Of a stretch of 64,000 bases of DNA, positions 22,948-35,232 are shown piece after piece. Numbering within the stretch: position 1 is the first letter of the stretch; each line of letters starts with the position of its first letter. The position numbers were made by a program, and so were the translations under genes. The notes below the pieces were generated by a model. The model did not search any database, was not told where the DNA came from, and worked only from the letters and a program-made list of their open reading frames with translations. This DNA is from Toxonevra muliebris (Eukaryota; Arthropoda; Insecta; Diptera; Pallopteridae): assembly GCA_963691655.1 (NCBI GenBank), contig OY829327.1, positions 80,674,019 through 80,738,018 on the forward strand, given 5' to 3'.

Positions 22948-23934
22948 AAGTGTTTTTTTTTTAAGACCTTCCATTAGGTTTTTGACACAGTTTATTTGAT
23001 ATATTTTTTGTAATATTTTCGCAATTTTTGTTTTATTATAGCCCAGTATTTTTCAATCGGCCGTAGTTCGGGGCAGTTGGGTGGATTGAACTGCTTTGGA
23101 ACGAAGTTGATGTTGTTGTTTTTATACCATGCCAACGTTTCTTTAGAATAATGGCAAGTCGCCAAATTAGGCCAAAATATAGCTGGAACTGTATGCTTTT
23201 TATAAAAAGGCAGCAAGACCCGATTGAGGCACATATCAATATATATTCTGGAATTTATGGCACCATAAATATAACATATAAACGGGTTTGTCTTAAGACC
23301 ACAGGAACATATAGCTTGCCACACCATAAATTTTTTGGGACATTTTTCAGTTTTTTGATGCTTAAAAATTTTCTTGACACCTCCTTTGGTGCATGCAACA
23401 TAATATTTTTTTCCGGGTAATTGTGAAAAATCTGCTTTTACATAAGTTTCATCATCAATATAGCCGCTTAAGAGTTTGTCATGCAATTTACGTGCTCTTG
23501 ATTTTGCTTTTTCGTTACTTAAATCATTGCGATTCGGCACTTTTTGCATTTTATACGAATGAAGATTTTGTCGGACTTTAATTTTATGTGCGAAAGATTC
23601 CGATATGTTAAATTTTTTTGCAATATCCCGTTCTGATTGGTTTGGTCGCTGTTTCCACCACTTCACTACTTTCTTCACTAAATGTGGATCTTGAAATCGA
23701 GTTTTTCTATCACCACCTTTCTTTTGTTTGATAGTTTTATCTTTTAAAAATTTTAAAACCACGTTTCTAGCAGTCGCTCTTGAGACATGAGCGCGTCGTG
23801 CAATTTCAGCATATGAAAGTGTTTCCGAATAAATGTCAATTATTAATTCTCGAGTTTTTTCTTTTTTCGACTCCATACTGTTACCCACACTCGTCAAGAA
23901 ACAAATTTGTACTAGTGACTAGATCTAAACACTT
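22948..23934 (-). mobile_element. Tc1/mariner-superfamily element, nearly complete
   Basis: The transposase frame at 22992-23876 sits in a compact candidate element of 987 bp. TA occurs at 22946-22947 and 23935-23936, with AAGTGTTT as an 8-bp inverted repeat at the two edges. The TIR is short, so the edges are tentative; the transposase itself is solid. Confidence 0.6.
22992..23876 (-). CDS. Tc1/mariner-like transposase, DD37E spacing, catalytic Asp lost
   Basis: The ATG at 23876 starts MESKKEKTRELIIDIY; the frame runs 294 residues without interruption. Two helix-turn-helix units are visible: YAEIARRAHVSRATARNVV (residues about 22-40) and ERDIAKKFNISESFAHKI (about 82-99). The catalytic domain shows DDETYVKADFSQ (first Asp, D142), FWPNLATCHYSKETL (second position), and CPELRPIEKYW (Glu275). 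The second catalytic residue, normally Asp in the family's FW-DLA-CHYS motif, is Asn237 (codon AAT at 23166-23168 on the plus strand). This is a single G-to-A change on the coding strand that should abolish strand transfer. The 37 residues between positions 237 and 275 suggest a DD37E type. Otherwise the length is near full for the superfamily. Confidence 0.9.
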   Translation of the reverse strand: MESKKEKTRELIIDIYSETLSYAEIARRAHVSRATARNVVLKFLKDKTIKQKKGGDRKTRFQDPHLVKKVVKWWKQRPNQSERDIAKKFNISESFAHKIKVRQNLHSYKMQKVPNRNDLSNEKAKSRARKLHDKLLSGYIDDETYVKADFSQLPGKKYYVACTKGGVKKIFKHQKTEKCPKKFMVWQAICSCGLKTNPFICYIYGAINSRIYIDMCLNRVLLPFYKKHTVPAIFWPNLATCHYSKETLAWYKNNNINFVPKQFNPPNCPELRPIEKYWAIIKQKLRKYYKKYIK

Positions 23935-23936
23935 TA

Positions 23937-26039
23937 AATTTTTTACTGTATTTAAGCTTTACTTAACTGTAAATTTACCGTTAGCTGAAATGCAGCACTT
24001 TGCTTTTGTAAAAATTATTTCGTAACCATGCTTTAGGTGTTATTCTCATTTTTCTAAATAAAATTCATTAGTGTTCAATTTTACAGAGCCAGACTTCTTG
24101 GCTAAAGGGACAAAATTTATCAGATGGCGACCAGGGGAAGACATTCTAGAGGTATGTACACAGCCAAAGCTTACCTCTTCAGTGATAGAAATGTGAGTAA
24201 TCAGCTCTGAAGGTTGTGATTCTTCCTCTTAATTTTGTAAAAGATACAATGATACAAAACCAATATATCAGGGTCCTGGATGAAGTTTTTGCTTCCTATG
24301 TCGTATTAAATAGAATCAGTAAAGAGTCATATATAATTGTCCTAGAATATCTTTCTGTTACCGTGGTAAGGGACTCTCCGAGCTCAATGTCATACCGATA
24401 TTTTTAAATAAATAGTATTCAAATTTTCGAACTCATCATCAATGGTTCATGGGTCTAACTTAAAACGAAATTTTAAAGTCCCACGTTATATAAAAAATTC
24501 CATTTCAAAATGGAAGAGTTCTGGGTTTCGTGGATAAGTCTAGATAAGGATAAGAAATTTTGCGAGTCTCAACTTACTGCGATTTTTTGCGATTACTGTA
24601 ATTGGAATTAGAATGTAATCGTAATGTCAATTAACCAGATATAATGAGTATAAATAAATATGAAATTGTTCAAGCAATTAAGTAATAAATTTATGATATT
24701 ATAAATTAAATGAATAAACGCGTTTTTTTCTCAAAATCTTAACCACTTAACGAAACTGTTGACATTTTTATAACGCAATACAAAGAAATAATAGAACCTT
24801 AAAACAAAAGCAAAAAATAAAAAATTATAATTATCACATGATAATAAATAAATAAAGCAGTGATTTTTTACCCCTTACATTAACATCATAAATTTCTTAC
24901 TCCCATTTTATTTTTTTTATTCATTTATTTATTTACTTTTTTTTGAATGTGTAATAATAATAAAATGTAAATTACACAACAAATGAACAATATAGTTGAC
25001 ACCAGGCTCCCATCATAAATCACTCAAAAGATATAGACATAGAAGACACACAAACATATATACTGATTTTGGATTTCATTCATGGTGTCAAAAGTAATAT
25101 GCTAATTTTTTGTCACTGAAGTTACTAATACCTCCAGCTACGCCTAATACGCATAATTGTACAGTTTTGCATTTCAATGCGCGAATCAGACGCAAGTTTA
25201 ATGGCAAACAATTCAAAGCAACAACAATACAGTTTATTGTAATATGAAATCAAGCCTAAGCAGAAATAAAGTAAAGAAAAAAAATAATGAAGGAAATTTA
25301 TTCAAAAGTAAACACTTTATTTTATGAAGATAATCCAAATAAAAAATTTAAAAAAAAATCATATTACTGTAGGTAAGAAAAAAAATCAAACATAGTGTAT
25401 GAGAATAGTGGGTTATATTGAAAAAATATGTGTATATGTATTAGTTTATATTTACATACATGTATTTGTATATCTATTTGTCTGTCTGTATGTCTCTGAG
25501 TAATAAAATGAATTATTGATATTCTCTGCTCGACAACACTTAACGATGTGAACTGAAACACTTTTACCCACACCATATTAATTCAATGTGACTTGAAAAA
25601 ATCTGTTTATAACGTGTTCAACATTAACATAAATTTAGCTTAAAACCATTAAATATCATCAAGCAAATATAATAACAAATAAAAATACAGTTAAGTTACG
25701 AAAGAGTAAAGAAACATTAGAAACACATGTCACATACATCGAATAAAATAAAATAATATAAAAAAATTAAAAGTTAAATTAAAGTTTTATACCACACAAT
25801 TCATAAACATTACTATAACATAGTTTCGACTACTTAAAATAATCGGTGGACAATTTTAGATCAAATACATGCAAATAATTTATTCTTGTTACTAATATAT
25901 ATGTATATCCTGAGTTTATGTACGGATTAAGTCCCAGATCAATCCTATACTAATGAAAGTTAGTTCAAAATCGAGTTTATTTAAGCGAAATTATTGACAT
26001 CATATCCAAATTTTGAAAAAAATCAGAAATTCGTTAGAC
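23937..26039. other. AT-rich noncoding stretch
   Basis: No gene was seen. The part at 24085-24390 is less AT-rich and might be the displaced 3' tail of a neighbouring retroelement, but no motif proves it. The frames at 24216-24407 and 25364-25576 are unsupported. Confidence 0.45.
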
Positions 26040-27430
26040 ATGTCGTCAGTCATTATGAGTCGTCCGCCAATTACTTATAACTGAAGCATTGCAATCGTAA
26101 AAATTGTTGGATACTTTGAGATCTCTTTTTTATCAAGTTTGCATAATTTTCGGAATGAGTCATCATGAGTCATCCACTGCGAATTTGAAATTAATTATTC
26201 GTATTTAAGTCGACCAATTCTAAAGTGCATAGATGTTATAAGATTTTTTTTTACAAAGTTTCCAAAATTTACCTTATGAGTCATTCACTATTAGAGCCAA
26301 ATTAATTATCCTGGGTAAGACAAGCATGAAGAAGGTGCACTAAGATCTCATTTTCAACATAATCCTTACATTCCAGTATTTGAGTCACTTTGAGTCATCC
26401 CCTACCATACTTGAATTTAACATTCCAGTTGATATAAAGCAATACTAAGGTAAGAAAGAACTCGTAGATTGCTTTTTTTTAAACAATTTTGTCATGAGTC
26501 ATCTTCTATCAGACCCATATTAAATCTGGGTAATAATTATTTTTACTTCCTCTTTTTCACCATAATTCTTACATTCCTGTATATGAGTCATTTGAGTCAT
26601 CACCTACCACATTTTAATTTAACATTCCAGTTGATATAAATCAATAATAAGATAAGACGGAGCTCGTAGATTGCTCTTTTTGAACAATTTTGTTATGAGT
26701 CATCTTCGATCAGACCCATATAAATTTTCCTGGGGAATGCTTATTTTTCCTTTATCAATATCCCTCTATTTCATGCTTTAAATTTGAACAAAAACCCCTC
26801 CAAAAGATGAAAATACCTTAATTTTCGTACATGAATCATTTTGAGCTAACCACTTCCAAACTTAAATTTAATATTCCGACTAAAAAAAACAATACTGAAG
26901 TAAGAAGGAGCTCGCACACTACCTTTTTTAACCATTTTCTCATGAGTCATCAATTATCAGAACTATATTAATTTTTTTGAGGAATGATTCATTTTTTTTT
27001 AATCAAGATCTCCGTATTTTAAGAAGTAAATTTTATCAACAACCTCTTCTAGGCATGAAAGAGCAATCTGAGATCTCTTTCCGACACAATCCTCAAATTT
27101 CCGTGTATGAGTCATTTTGAGTCATCTACTACCAAACTTGAATTTAATATTCCGACTGATATAAAGCAATACTAAAGTAAGTAGTAACTCGTAAGCCCCA
27201 TTTTGAACAAAAGTCATTTTGAGTCATCTACTACCAAAGTTGAATTTAACATCCCAGCTAATATAAATAAATATTAAACTAAGAAGGAGCCCGTAAACCC
27301 CCTTTTTAACAATTTGGTCATGAGTCATCCACTACCAGACCCATATTAATTTTTCTGGGCAATGTTTTTTTTTGGTTTATCAAGATCTCCGTATTTTAAG
27401 CAATACATTTTAACAACAATCTTTCTTAAT
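26040..27430 (+). repeat. TGAGTCA-bearing tandem repeat, block 1
   Basis: Degenerate units of about 100-115 bp each start with (A/T)TGAGTCATC, then (A/C)ACTACCA or similar, then AATTTAA/AATTAAT. GAGTCA starts near 26157, 26167, 26278, 26383, 26393, 26496, 26585, 26594, 26697, 26944, 27109, 27119, 27221 and 27322. Two unit types alternate: one carries AGGAGCTCGTAGATTGC, the other TCAGACCCATATTAA and CAAGATCTCCGTATTTTAA. This gives a higher-order period of about 200-280 bp. Several units have the GAGTCAT core doubled 10 bp apart. Confidence 0.88.
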
Positions 27431-28879
27431 TTCTATACTTATATACACAGGTACTCATAAATATGTATGTATGCGTGATTCGTGAGTGCACCTTATTTCA
27501 TATTCGTCTAAGACCAAACATTTTCTTTGGCTTTTTGCCCAACTTGCATGGTACAAGGTGTGAGATGGGTACGACATAAGTTGACACCAAACCAATTCAA
27601 CCAATCCAAATTCATTTCAATCTGTTTCTTATTTCTTTTTTAATCGTACGTTTATAAGTTTCTCACGTTGACAATTTGTCAATCAAAGTGATGATAACGT
27701 GTCGGTCTAATAAACATGTATACATAAATATTATTTTTCCGTATCACTTATTAATATCGGTTATTGTTGTAGTTGTTGTTGTGCATATATCTCGAACGTA
27801 TTATTTGGCTTAAATATTATTTATGATATGACATTTACATTATGCCCGTATTTATGTTAATTATGTATGCAGCCTGCTGTGTCTGTCTGTCTGTCTCTTT
27901 GTCCACAGTCTGTCCGTGCAGTTGTTTTGTTAAATGTTAATATTATTCGTCGCCTTCGTCTTCTTCTGGGTTTTCTTCATGTGGCTGTTGTTGTATTTAT
28001 TACTATTATTGTTATTATTATTGTTGTTGTTGTTAATAAGCAATTGAGGTTTTTTTAATGGTTTTAATGGAAATTATAAAACGTTTTTATTTTTATTTTT
28101 TTTATTTTTAGACGTCGCCAACGACAATGATGAAAACGACACAGCGTAAGCGCGTTGTGTTGTTAATTTTTTTTTCCTTCCTATTTTATGAATGAAATTT
28201 TGAAATGAGGTGTTAAGCAAAAAAGTGAATGGATTTTACAGTTTGTCGTTTATAATTCAAGCTTCTTCTTCTTTATTTAATTTATAATCTTTATATATTT
28301 TTTGAGTGTTTCTCCTTCTTTAAAAATCTTAAAGTATCTTTGAAGTTATTTTTTCCCACTTCTAAGTGAGAGACATTAAGACGCAATATTATCAGGTATT
28401 TCATTCATAAATAAATTAGAAGCAGCTAAAAAAAATGAAACAACTTGGCTTTAAATTCGCGCATCTACTCGCTGTGAGCAGCGAGCAACAACAACAAAAA
28501 TGCTGCATACTTCTTAATTTAATGGATTTATTTAAGCTCGTATAAACATAAATCTGTGTATTAGAATGAATTAAATCGAAACGGTAATGGATTCTATAAA
28601 TAAAGTTATTTGGAGCTTTTGCTAATTTTGTCACAGAAAACAAAAATTAGAGGTGAATAGAATTTTAAATTATAGTAATTTAACAACTTGATAATTTAGC
28701 TTTTAAGTATGCTTGCATATTTTATTGATGTGATTTTTAAAATTAAATTTCTTGGCTCACAATAAGCATAGTGACCATTGATTAAATAGATTGATTTAAA
28801 GAAAACTAGCAATTCCACTGAAATAAAAACAAAATTTGTTGAGCGTTTAGATTTAAGAAGCTGCTATTCAACAGAATCT
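27431..28879. other. Noncoding DNA with simple repeats
   Basis: It contains TTG/TTA tracts (27770-27782, 28003-28035) and a (TGTC)n-like run near 27881. No gene was seen. Confidence 0.5.
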
Positions 28880-29800
28880 TTATATTCCCGTATGAGTCAA
28901 CATGAGTCATTCACTTCTATGCTCGAAAAAAGAAAAAAAAATAATTTTGGCCTAGGCCGGCAATTACAAGTGGGGTTTAAAATCTTATCATCAGGATCAC
29001 AATATTTTCTGCAGGAGTCAGGCATTATCAGCATATATTGAGTAATTATATGTTACAACAGTAAATACATACATAATTCAGATTTCTTCTTCATCAGTAT
29101 CTCCAAATTACCAACGCGATTTGACAAATTTAAGGCTAAATAATGCAAAAAACAACTTAGGTACTTGAGAACTATTGTTTATTGCAAGAGTTATCATGAG
29201 TCATCTACTTTAAGACCTTAACTCATTATTTGGGTAATGAAAAAGTACGTGGCTGCCATGAGATCTCATTTTTATCAGAATTTCCAAGTGTAAATCATCG
29301 TGAGTCATGCTCTTTCAAACCTTTTTTTCTTTCAAACCCAAATAAGTCATCCGAGATCTAAAATAGATTATTTTAATTGAAAAAGAACGCCCAAAGGTAT
29401 TCTGAAATCTTCTCCTGATCAGAACCCCTATATACACTACAAACAAAATTATGAGTCATCGACTACCCAACTCAAATGAAATATTCTGCTTGACGAGAGA
29501 TAAGAGCAGAGGAAGCAGTGGCTTTAACATTCTCTGTTCATCAGAATCTAAACATTTTCCGACTGAGTCACCCACTAACAAACCAAAGCTTATTTTTCTG
29601 GATGAAGTAGGTTCATGATGGAGTACATTGGTTTTCAAAAATCTTGTTTCTATTCTAATCTCAATATATCCCATATATATCAGGGTGAGTCAGTATAGTA
29701 GCTAGTGTTGAGAAATAGCAAAGCCCGTTGGTGCTCTTTTTCGTGAAGATATTAACATTTCCTTCGTGAGTCATTTACTATTAAACTGATACTATTTGTT
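28880..29800 (+). repeat. TGAGTCA-bearing tandem repeat, block 2
   Basis: This is a more eroded part of the same family as 26040-27430. GAGTCA starts near 28894, 28904, 29007, 29198, 29302, 29453, 29565, 29684 and 29767, spaced roughly 80-190 bp apart. Associated words are ATCAGAAT, TTATTTTTCTGG and GAGATCTC. Confidence 0.8.
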
Positions 29801-29994
29801 CTGGGTTACGTAGAGCAGTATACAGGGTTTTCCAACAAACGACAAGTAAAATCTACGCCATCTTCACTACAGGAATGAGGTGAAGGTGGTGAATGAATTG
29901 TTCTATTAAACCTTGATCATTGAATTCTTATGGCTCGAACTTTAGCGCTATTATTATATTTTTATATTATTATATTAGAACTTTACTAAGTTAG

Positions 29995-30255
29995 TGGACA
30001 AACCTTTGTCAAGTCATTTCCCGAAATAATGATCACTATTGGTCGCCGAGATCAAGTGATCCAATATTTCTGAATTGTTTTCTTTGGGGCTGCAAGCTGA
30101 TTGAATAATAAGGTTTATGTCAATGCCCCTCGATCAATTAAATCTTAAAGAGACATTCGTGCCGTTATCAATTGAAAAGAGGCGCAAATGGATAATTTCA
30201 TCAAAAGAGGGTCACAGTGTGCTAGAGGGTCCGTGAATACCATTTCCCTCATATT
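29995..30255 (+). pseudogene. Mariner/Tc1-like transposase remnant
   Basis: The read-through is FPEIMITIGRRDQVIQYF, then stops and shifts, then VYVNAPRSIKS and RDIRAVIN, then MDNFIKR. The order fits the C-terminal third of the same arthropod transposase group as 13381-13496 ('FPGR-IS--GD--WPPRS', 'VY-NKP-SI', 'I-AVI', 'NF-KR'). Stops and frame changes show it is dead. It splits two blocks of the TGAGTCA repeat, so it probably inserted into that array. Confidence 0.55.
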
Positions 30256-30424
30256 GTATATTATTATTAAAGCAAAACCTTACCCCTATCGATTAAAAAA
30301 AATTCAATCATATTTCGTAAAAAAAAAAACGAGTTGATGTATTAAAATGAAGCCTTTAGTCGTGAAGCTTCTGTATGTATATAGTTCATAGTAGCTTGGG
30401 GGTCGTTTTCTATCAAGATTATCA

Positions 30425-30660
30425 TTCATTTTGCACATGAGTCATTATGAATCATACATTACCAGACCCAAATTCATTATTCTGAACAAAAAAAAGTGCA
30501 CAGATCTCTTCTTTATCAGTAGTTGCTGTTTTCTCCCCATGAGTCACTTTAAGTCATCTACTACTAGATCCAAATTCGTTATTCTGGGCATTAAAAAAGG
30601 TCACAGAACTCTTCATTATCATATCCTTTGAATTTTTTCATGAGTCAATTTAAATTTCGT
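30425..30660 (+). repeat. TGAGTCA-bearing tandem repeat, block 3
   Basis: There are three units about 101-103 bp apart (GAGTCA at 30438, 30541, 30642). Each carries ACTA(C)TAGA-CCAAATTC(A/G)TTATTCTG-like sequence and a CACAGA(T/A)CTCTTC stretch. Confidence 0.85.
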
Positions 30661-32114
30661 TATAAATCATTAACATGCATGGAGTAATTAAACTAGAATA
30701 CTCCTGTAATGCTTCACAAATGTTGAAGTAAAAACCGAACATTTCAACCAAAATCTTTTCAATTTCTTACCATTTTCAAAAGAAAAATTTTGCTGGCACG
30801 TGAGTGCTTTAATAAATACGTAAGTTTGTGGAACAGATTTGCATTTTCTTAGTACCCCATAACTTCACAATAGTTTGAATAAATCCATTAATAATACATA
30901 TTGATTTCTACTGAATTTCTCTAAAAATTTCTCTCTTTACACAAATCGTAATTACTTATAAAAAGAAACTTCCATTATAATTATAAGACATGCATTCAAT
31001 TATTTTACATGTAATTTCCGCTATTGTCTTAAAGCAATAATAACAATTACTACAACAACAACACCAATATCAACAACTTCACTTCAATTGCCACTTACCT
31101 TACCACTTAAGAGTAATGTAAATAAACTTTAATGAGACATAAATATTGTTAAGAGGGGAACGAACGAGCGAACGAATGAACCGAACTGAATTGAACATAT
31201 GTTGCCATTTTAATTTAAATAACACAAGAAGAACAACGCATACGCAGCAACAACACAAATCACTGAAAGTGTTGGTCAAGTAATTACATATACAACATAA
31301 AATAAGGAGCAGCAGCAACAACCACTACAACAAGAAGAAAATGGTTTGACATATTCAATATATGTATGTAACATAGAGCAGATTTATGTAACATGAAAGA
31401 ATTAACATGTTCAACATATTAACTTAAGAAGGAAACAAAAAGAAAAGAAGAAAAACAACAAGAGCAACTACATAAAATTGTTATGCATATAAATAAGTGA
31501 TGTTGCTGTCATCAAGTCAAGCGAGCATGTGAACGACAACAACGCCTCGGTGGCTCACCTCTTGCCACTTAAATGTGAGACAGCAATTTTTCCTCCTTTA
31601 ATTTTCTTCCATTTATTCTTTTTTTTTTTTTTTAAGTATTTAACGCATTTTAACACTTTACATTTTGCAAACGCATTTGCGCTAGTTTAAATGAGCGTAA
31701 CAGCAACGACAACAACTGCAAGCCACATGCTTGGCTTGCAAAAAGTGAACTTGATTTTAATTTTTTGCAAAGATTTATTTTTTTTTGTAAATGGCTCGTG
31801 GCATCTACTTTAAGTGCTGAGATTGAGAAAAATACTTTTCCACGCACTTGTTGCAACATGCCTGCATCAGCAGCAATGTGTAACTTGGTTGATGCATCTA
31901 CAGCCCAATCTAGTAACTACCTGCCTAGTATTCACCTGCATGTGCTTGCTTTCTTGATTGTTTACAGTGTGCAGCAAAAGAAATTTTTGAATTTTTTGCT
32001 ATTTTTAAGTTTTCTTTTTCCCCGTTTGGGTATAAAATTCTATAGCAAAATATTGAAATGGAATGTTTTAAGTTTGAGGAGTGCGGAAAGAAAGAGAACC
32101 AAAATTTCGTAAAA
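30661..32114. other. Noncoding DNA, possible regulatory segment
   Basis: No gene was seen. The part at 31650-31970 is less AT-rich and non-repetitive. It contains several E-box words (CACCTG, CATGTG, CACTTG) together with GTTGCAAC- and CTTGCAAA-like words, as often seen in fly enhancers. This is weak inference. The overlapping opposite frames at 31650-31859 and 31765-32112 are not convincing. Confidence 0.35.
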
Positions 32115-33045
32115 CAGTAATCATGAGTCATCCACTACTTGACACAAATTAATTGTTCTCCTACTCATCAGTATCCCAATATTCCCACATTGAGCCAAAT
32201 TAAATATTTCGGTTAGAAAAAGGCAATTAAAAACTCCCGTTTTATCACAGTCCCAAATTTTGTTCCCAAAAGTCATCATCAGCACTCAAATTAACCCAAA
32301 TTAATTATTCTGGGTAAGTAGGTTTTCCTTTCATCAGAAATTGCATATTTTCTAAATGAGTCATAATGATTCATTTACTCTCAGAAATAAATTAAGATCA
32401 AATTAATTCTTTTGGACAACCAAAAAGTACATTGGTTTCCTATTTATCAGAATTTCAACATTTTCAGCATGAGTCATTCACTCTCAGATCGAAATTAGTT
32501 ATTTTGGGTAGTGAAAAATATGTGGAGCTCCTTTTCATCAGAATTTCAAAATTTCATCAATGAGTCATTCACTACCAGAACCAAATTAATCATTTAGGAC
32601 AATGAAAATATACGTAGGTTTCCTCTTTAACAGAATTTCCACATTTTCTACATGAGTCATTTACTTTTTGACCTAAAATAGTTTTTTCTGGGGACCCATT
32701 TACCCCTCTTCAGCGGAATTTCTACGTTTCTTGCATGAATCATTATGAACTATTTACTACTAGAACCAACTTTTGAATAATGAAAAAGTGCACCGGTCTT
32801 TTTTTTTATCAGAACTTCCACATTTTCGGCGTGAGTCATCATGAGTCATTCATTCTCAGACCTAAATTAGTTTTTTTTGGCAATGAAAAAATCCGAGGAT
32901 CCCCTGTTCATCAGAATTTTTACATTTCTTGCATAAGTCATCATGAGTCATTCTCAACCTGAACCAAATTAATTCTTTTGTACTATGAAAAAGTTCTAAT
33001 ATCTCCTTTTTATCAGAACTTCAACATTTTCTCCATGAGTCATTC
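32115..33045 (+). repeat. TGAGTCA-bearing tandem repeat, block 4 (about 92-bp period)
   Basis: This is the most regular block. GAGTCA or a near match starts at 32124, 32357, 32471, 32562, 32654, 32737 (GAATCA), 32833/32843, 32945 and 33037. The unit contains CATGAGTCATTCACTACCAG, then CCAAATTAAT, TTTTGGGNAATGAAAAA, CTCCTTTTTATCAGAATTTC and ACATTTTC. The plus-strand frames at 32780-32962 and 32978-33244 translate these units and are not genes. Confidence 0.92.
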
Positions 33046-35229
33046 ATATGGTTTTCATATGGTTTTATATATGTTTTTTTACGGAAATGTTTCCATTTAT
33101 GTTACAACAATTCTTAAATTTTGTTACACAGTTTTACCTGCTGCTGCCATGTACTGCTATTGCTGCCTACATGAATTGCTCGACTACGCAATTTTTACTC
33201 TTCAACAACATTACGTTATTAGCTTTTCTTACAAACGACGATGATGTACACGTACCTTGCGCAGTTGTTTAATGTCTTTATTGCATTCTATAGCAGATGC
33301 ATAGGAAAAATGCGTATGCGTTGTTGCGTGAAACGCATTTTTCAAAGGAAAACGAAATTGAATGTGAGAAAATGGTTGAAAAATATTGCATAACACCGAT
33401 ACATTGATGAGCAATTGCTGTTGTCGTTGCTGTAATCGTTTGCGTTGTGGCATGTGCGTGCGCTTAACTTTAGTTGTAAATTGAATTAAAGTGTTGACCT
33501 AATTTATGATGCGAAATTAATGATTGCTTCATGCATAATTTATGTGCATAAATTTTAGCTAGAAAATAAAAACAAACAATATTTGACAAGAATGAGACAT
33601 CATTGAATATAAATATTAATTATGACATCAATGCCACACACACTCACGCACAGTTAGGCGCACACTCTGAAAAACTTATGCACAAAAAGTGAGGATAACT
33701 CATAATTAAATATATGCAGAAGTTAAGCGCCGCCATTCTCTATCTGCACATATCTCTCCCTTTTCACCTTCCTACAATTCATAAGTCGCAATCACATTAT
33801 GAAAAACATTAAACCATTTGCCATAAATAACACAGAGTGCAACCTACAATTAGTGCAGCGCATGCATAAACTTAAAGTAAGTACTCACAAAAGCGAGTTA
33901 GATTTTGTAAAAAAATCCGCATTAGCGCAACATTGTTGCAGAAATTTGCCTTTAGCTTGGCTGTTTGGTATTCATTTTGTTATGCTCTGCTCTGGCCTGG
34001 GAGTGGGCTTCGCACACCACACTGACTGATAGTATTTATGGCAATACTTAAATAAGATTATGTTTTTCTGCTGCTCTTTTGGCTACGTGATCGGCGAAAC
34101 GTGTTGTAATTTCTAGGCAGTCGTCTAGAGAAATCAGCAATAACAAACATGGAAAGAACATTTACACACGTACTTACATTTGCAAGTTGAAGAAAATTCT
34201 TTTATCATTTACGGTATAGTAAGATACAGATCGTCTATATACATTCATTTAAGTAGACATTTACTTACTATGATGATAATGATTATGCAAAAGTATATGG
34301 TAAGAATATTTTTTTAGATTAATTAATGGAATTTATGTTTTGCTGTTAGTAGATAAAGCACGATCAAAAGAGTTAGATTGGTTTAAAGAGTTAATGATAT
34401 AAACAGAGTAATAATTTAAGTCTATAAATAAAATAGTTTAAACTTCAAATGACTTCAGATAATAATAACATTAGTTTAAAAATTGAAAAGAACTGATACT
34501 TGTACTTGTAATTTTTTTGTAAGTATTTACCTACTAAAAACGAACCTACCATCAAAAAACTTCTAAGCCCGAATATTTCTAAGTAATTGCGATTGAGCTC
34601 AGGAACAGCAAAATGAAGCACGAAAGGACTGGCCCGGCTGAAATAATTATCTACTTAGTGAAGAAATAATAATTGTCAGTGAAACTTAATCTATTACATT
34701 CACACTTAGAATTCTTCGCAGAAACAAAAGCGACGAGCACGGCTAGCGATTCCATTAGGAAATGAGGAGATGAAAATAAGATCAGAAATAAGAGCGAAAC
34801 CAATCCAGACAAGAGAAAACCGCTACACAAAAGAAACCCTTAGTTTTCACATGAAATAATTTAATTTTTCTTATATAAGTTTGAAATAAATGATTATGTG
34901 AAGTCTCTGAAATGATCGGACCTAGATTTTTTTACGACTCTTTAGTTTTTAGGAGGTCAAAAGACTTAAGAAAATGATATTGATCCATTGTAGCAAAAAT
35001 CTTGTAATCTTGTGTAAACGAGTAGGTATGAAAATCTATAGTAGCCCTAGCCATGGTAAATTTATAGAGCGTTGTGTAAAAAAAGTCACCGCGGTAGCAA
35101 GAAAAAAAACTTCCTAGCTAAATGTTGTCTGCTATGTCAAAAAACTAAAATATTTCACTTCGTAAAAATGAATTTTGTAGCCTAAATCAACGTGCCCTAC
35201 TGTACCAACAACAAATCTTATCTCTAGTC
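33046..35229. other. Noncoding DNA, mostly unique
   Basis: No gene was found. The part at 33480-34030 has homeodomain/POU-like words (TTAATGATTG, ATGCATAATTTATG) and lower simple-repeat content, and could be regulatory. Faint resemblance to a LINE product near 34600-34640 was not convincing. Confidence 0.4.
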
Positions 35230-35232
35230 TAA

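Noticed and set aside
26040..33045. Evenly spaced TGAGTCA words reminiscent of CRISPR-style spacing
   Set aside because: Units are degenerate along their whole length and the spacers are related to each other. This is a decayed tandem repeat in eukaryotic DNA, not repeats separated by unique spacers.
34590..34830. Possible LINE product (GPAEIIIYL-like words)
   Set aside because: The match is short, surrounded by stops, and no neighbouring RT motif follows.
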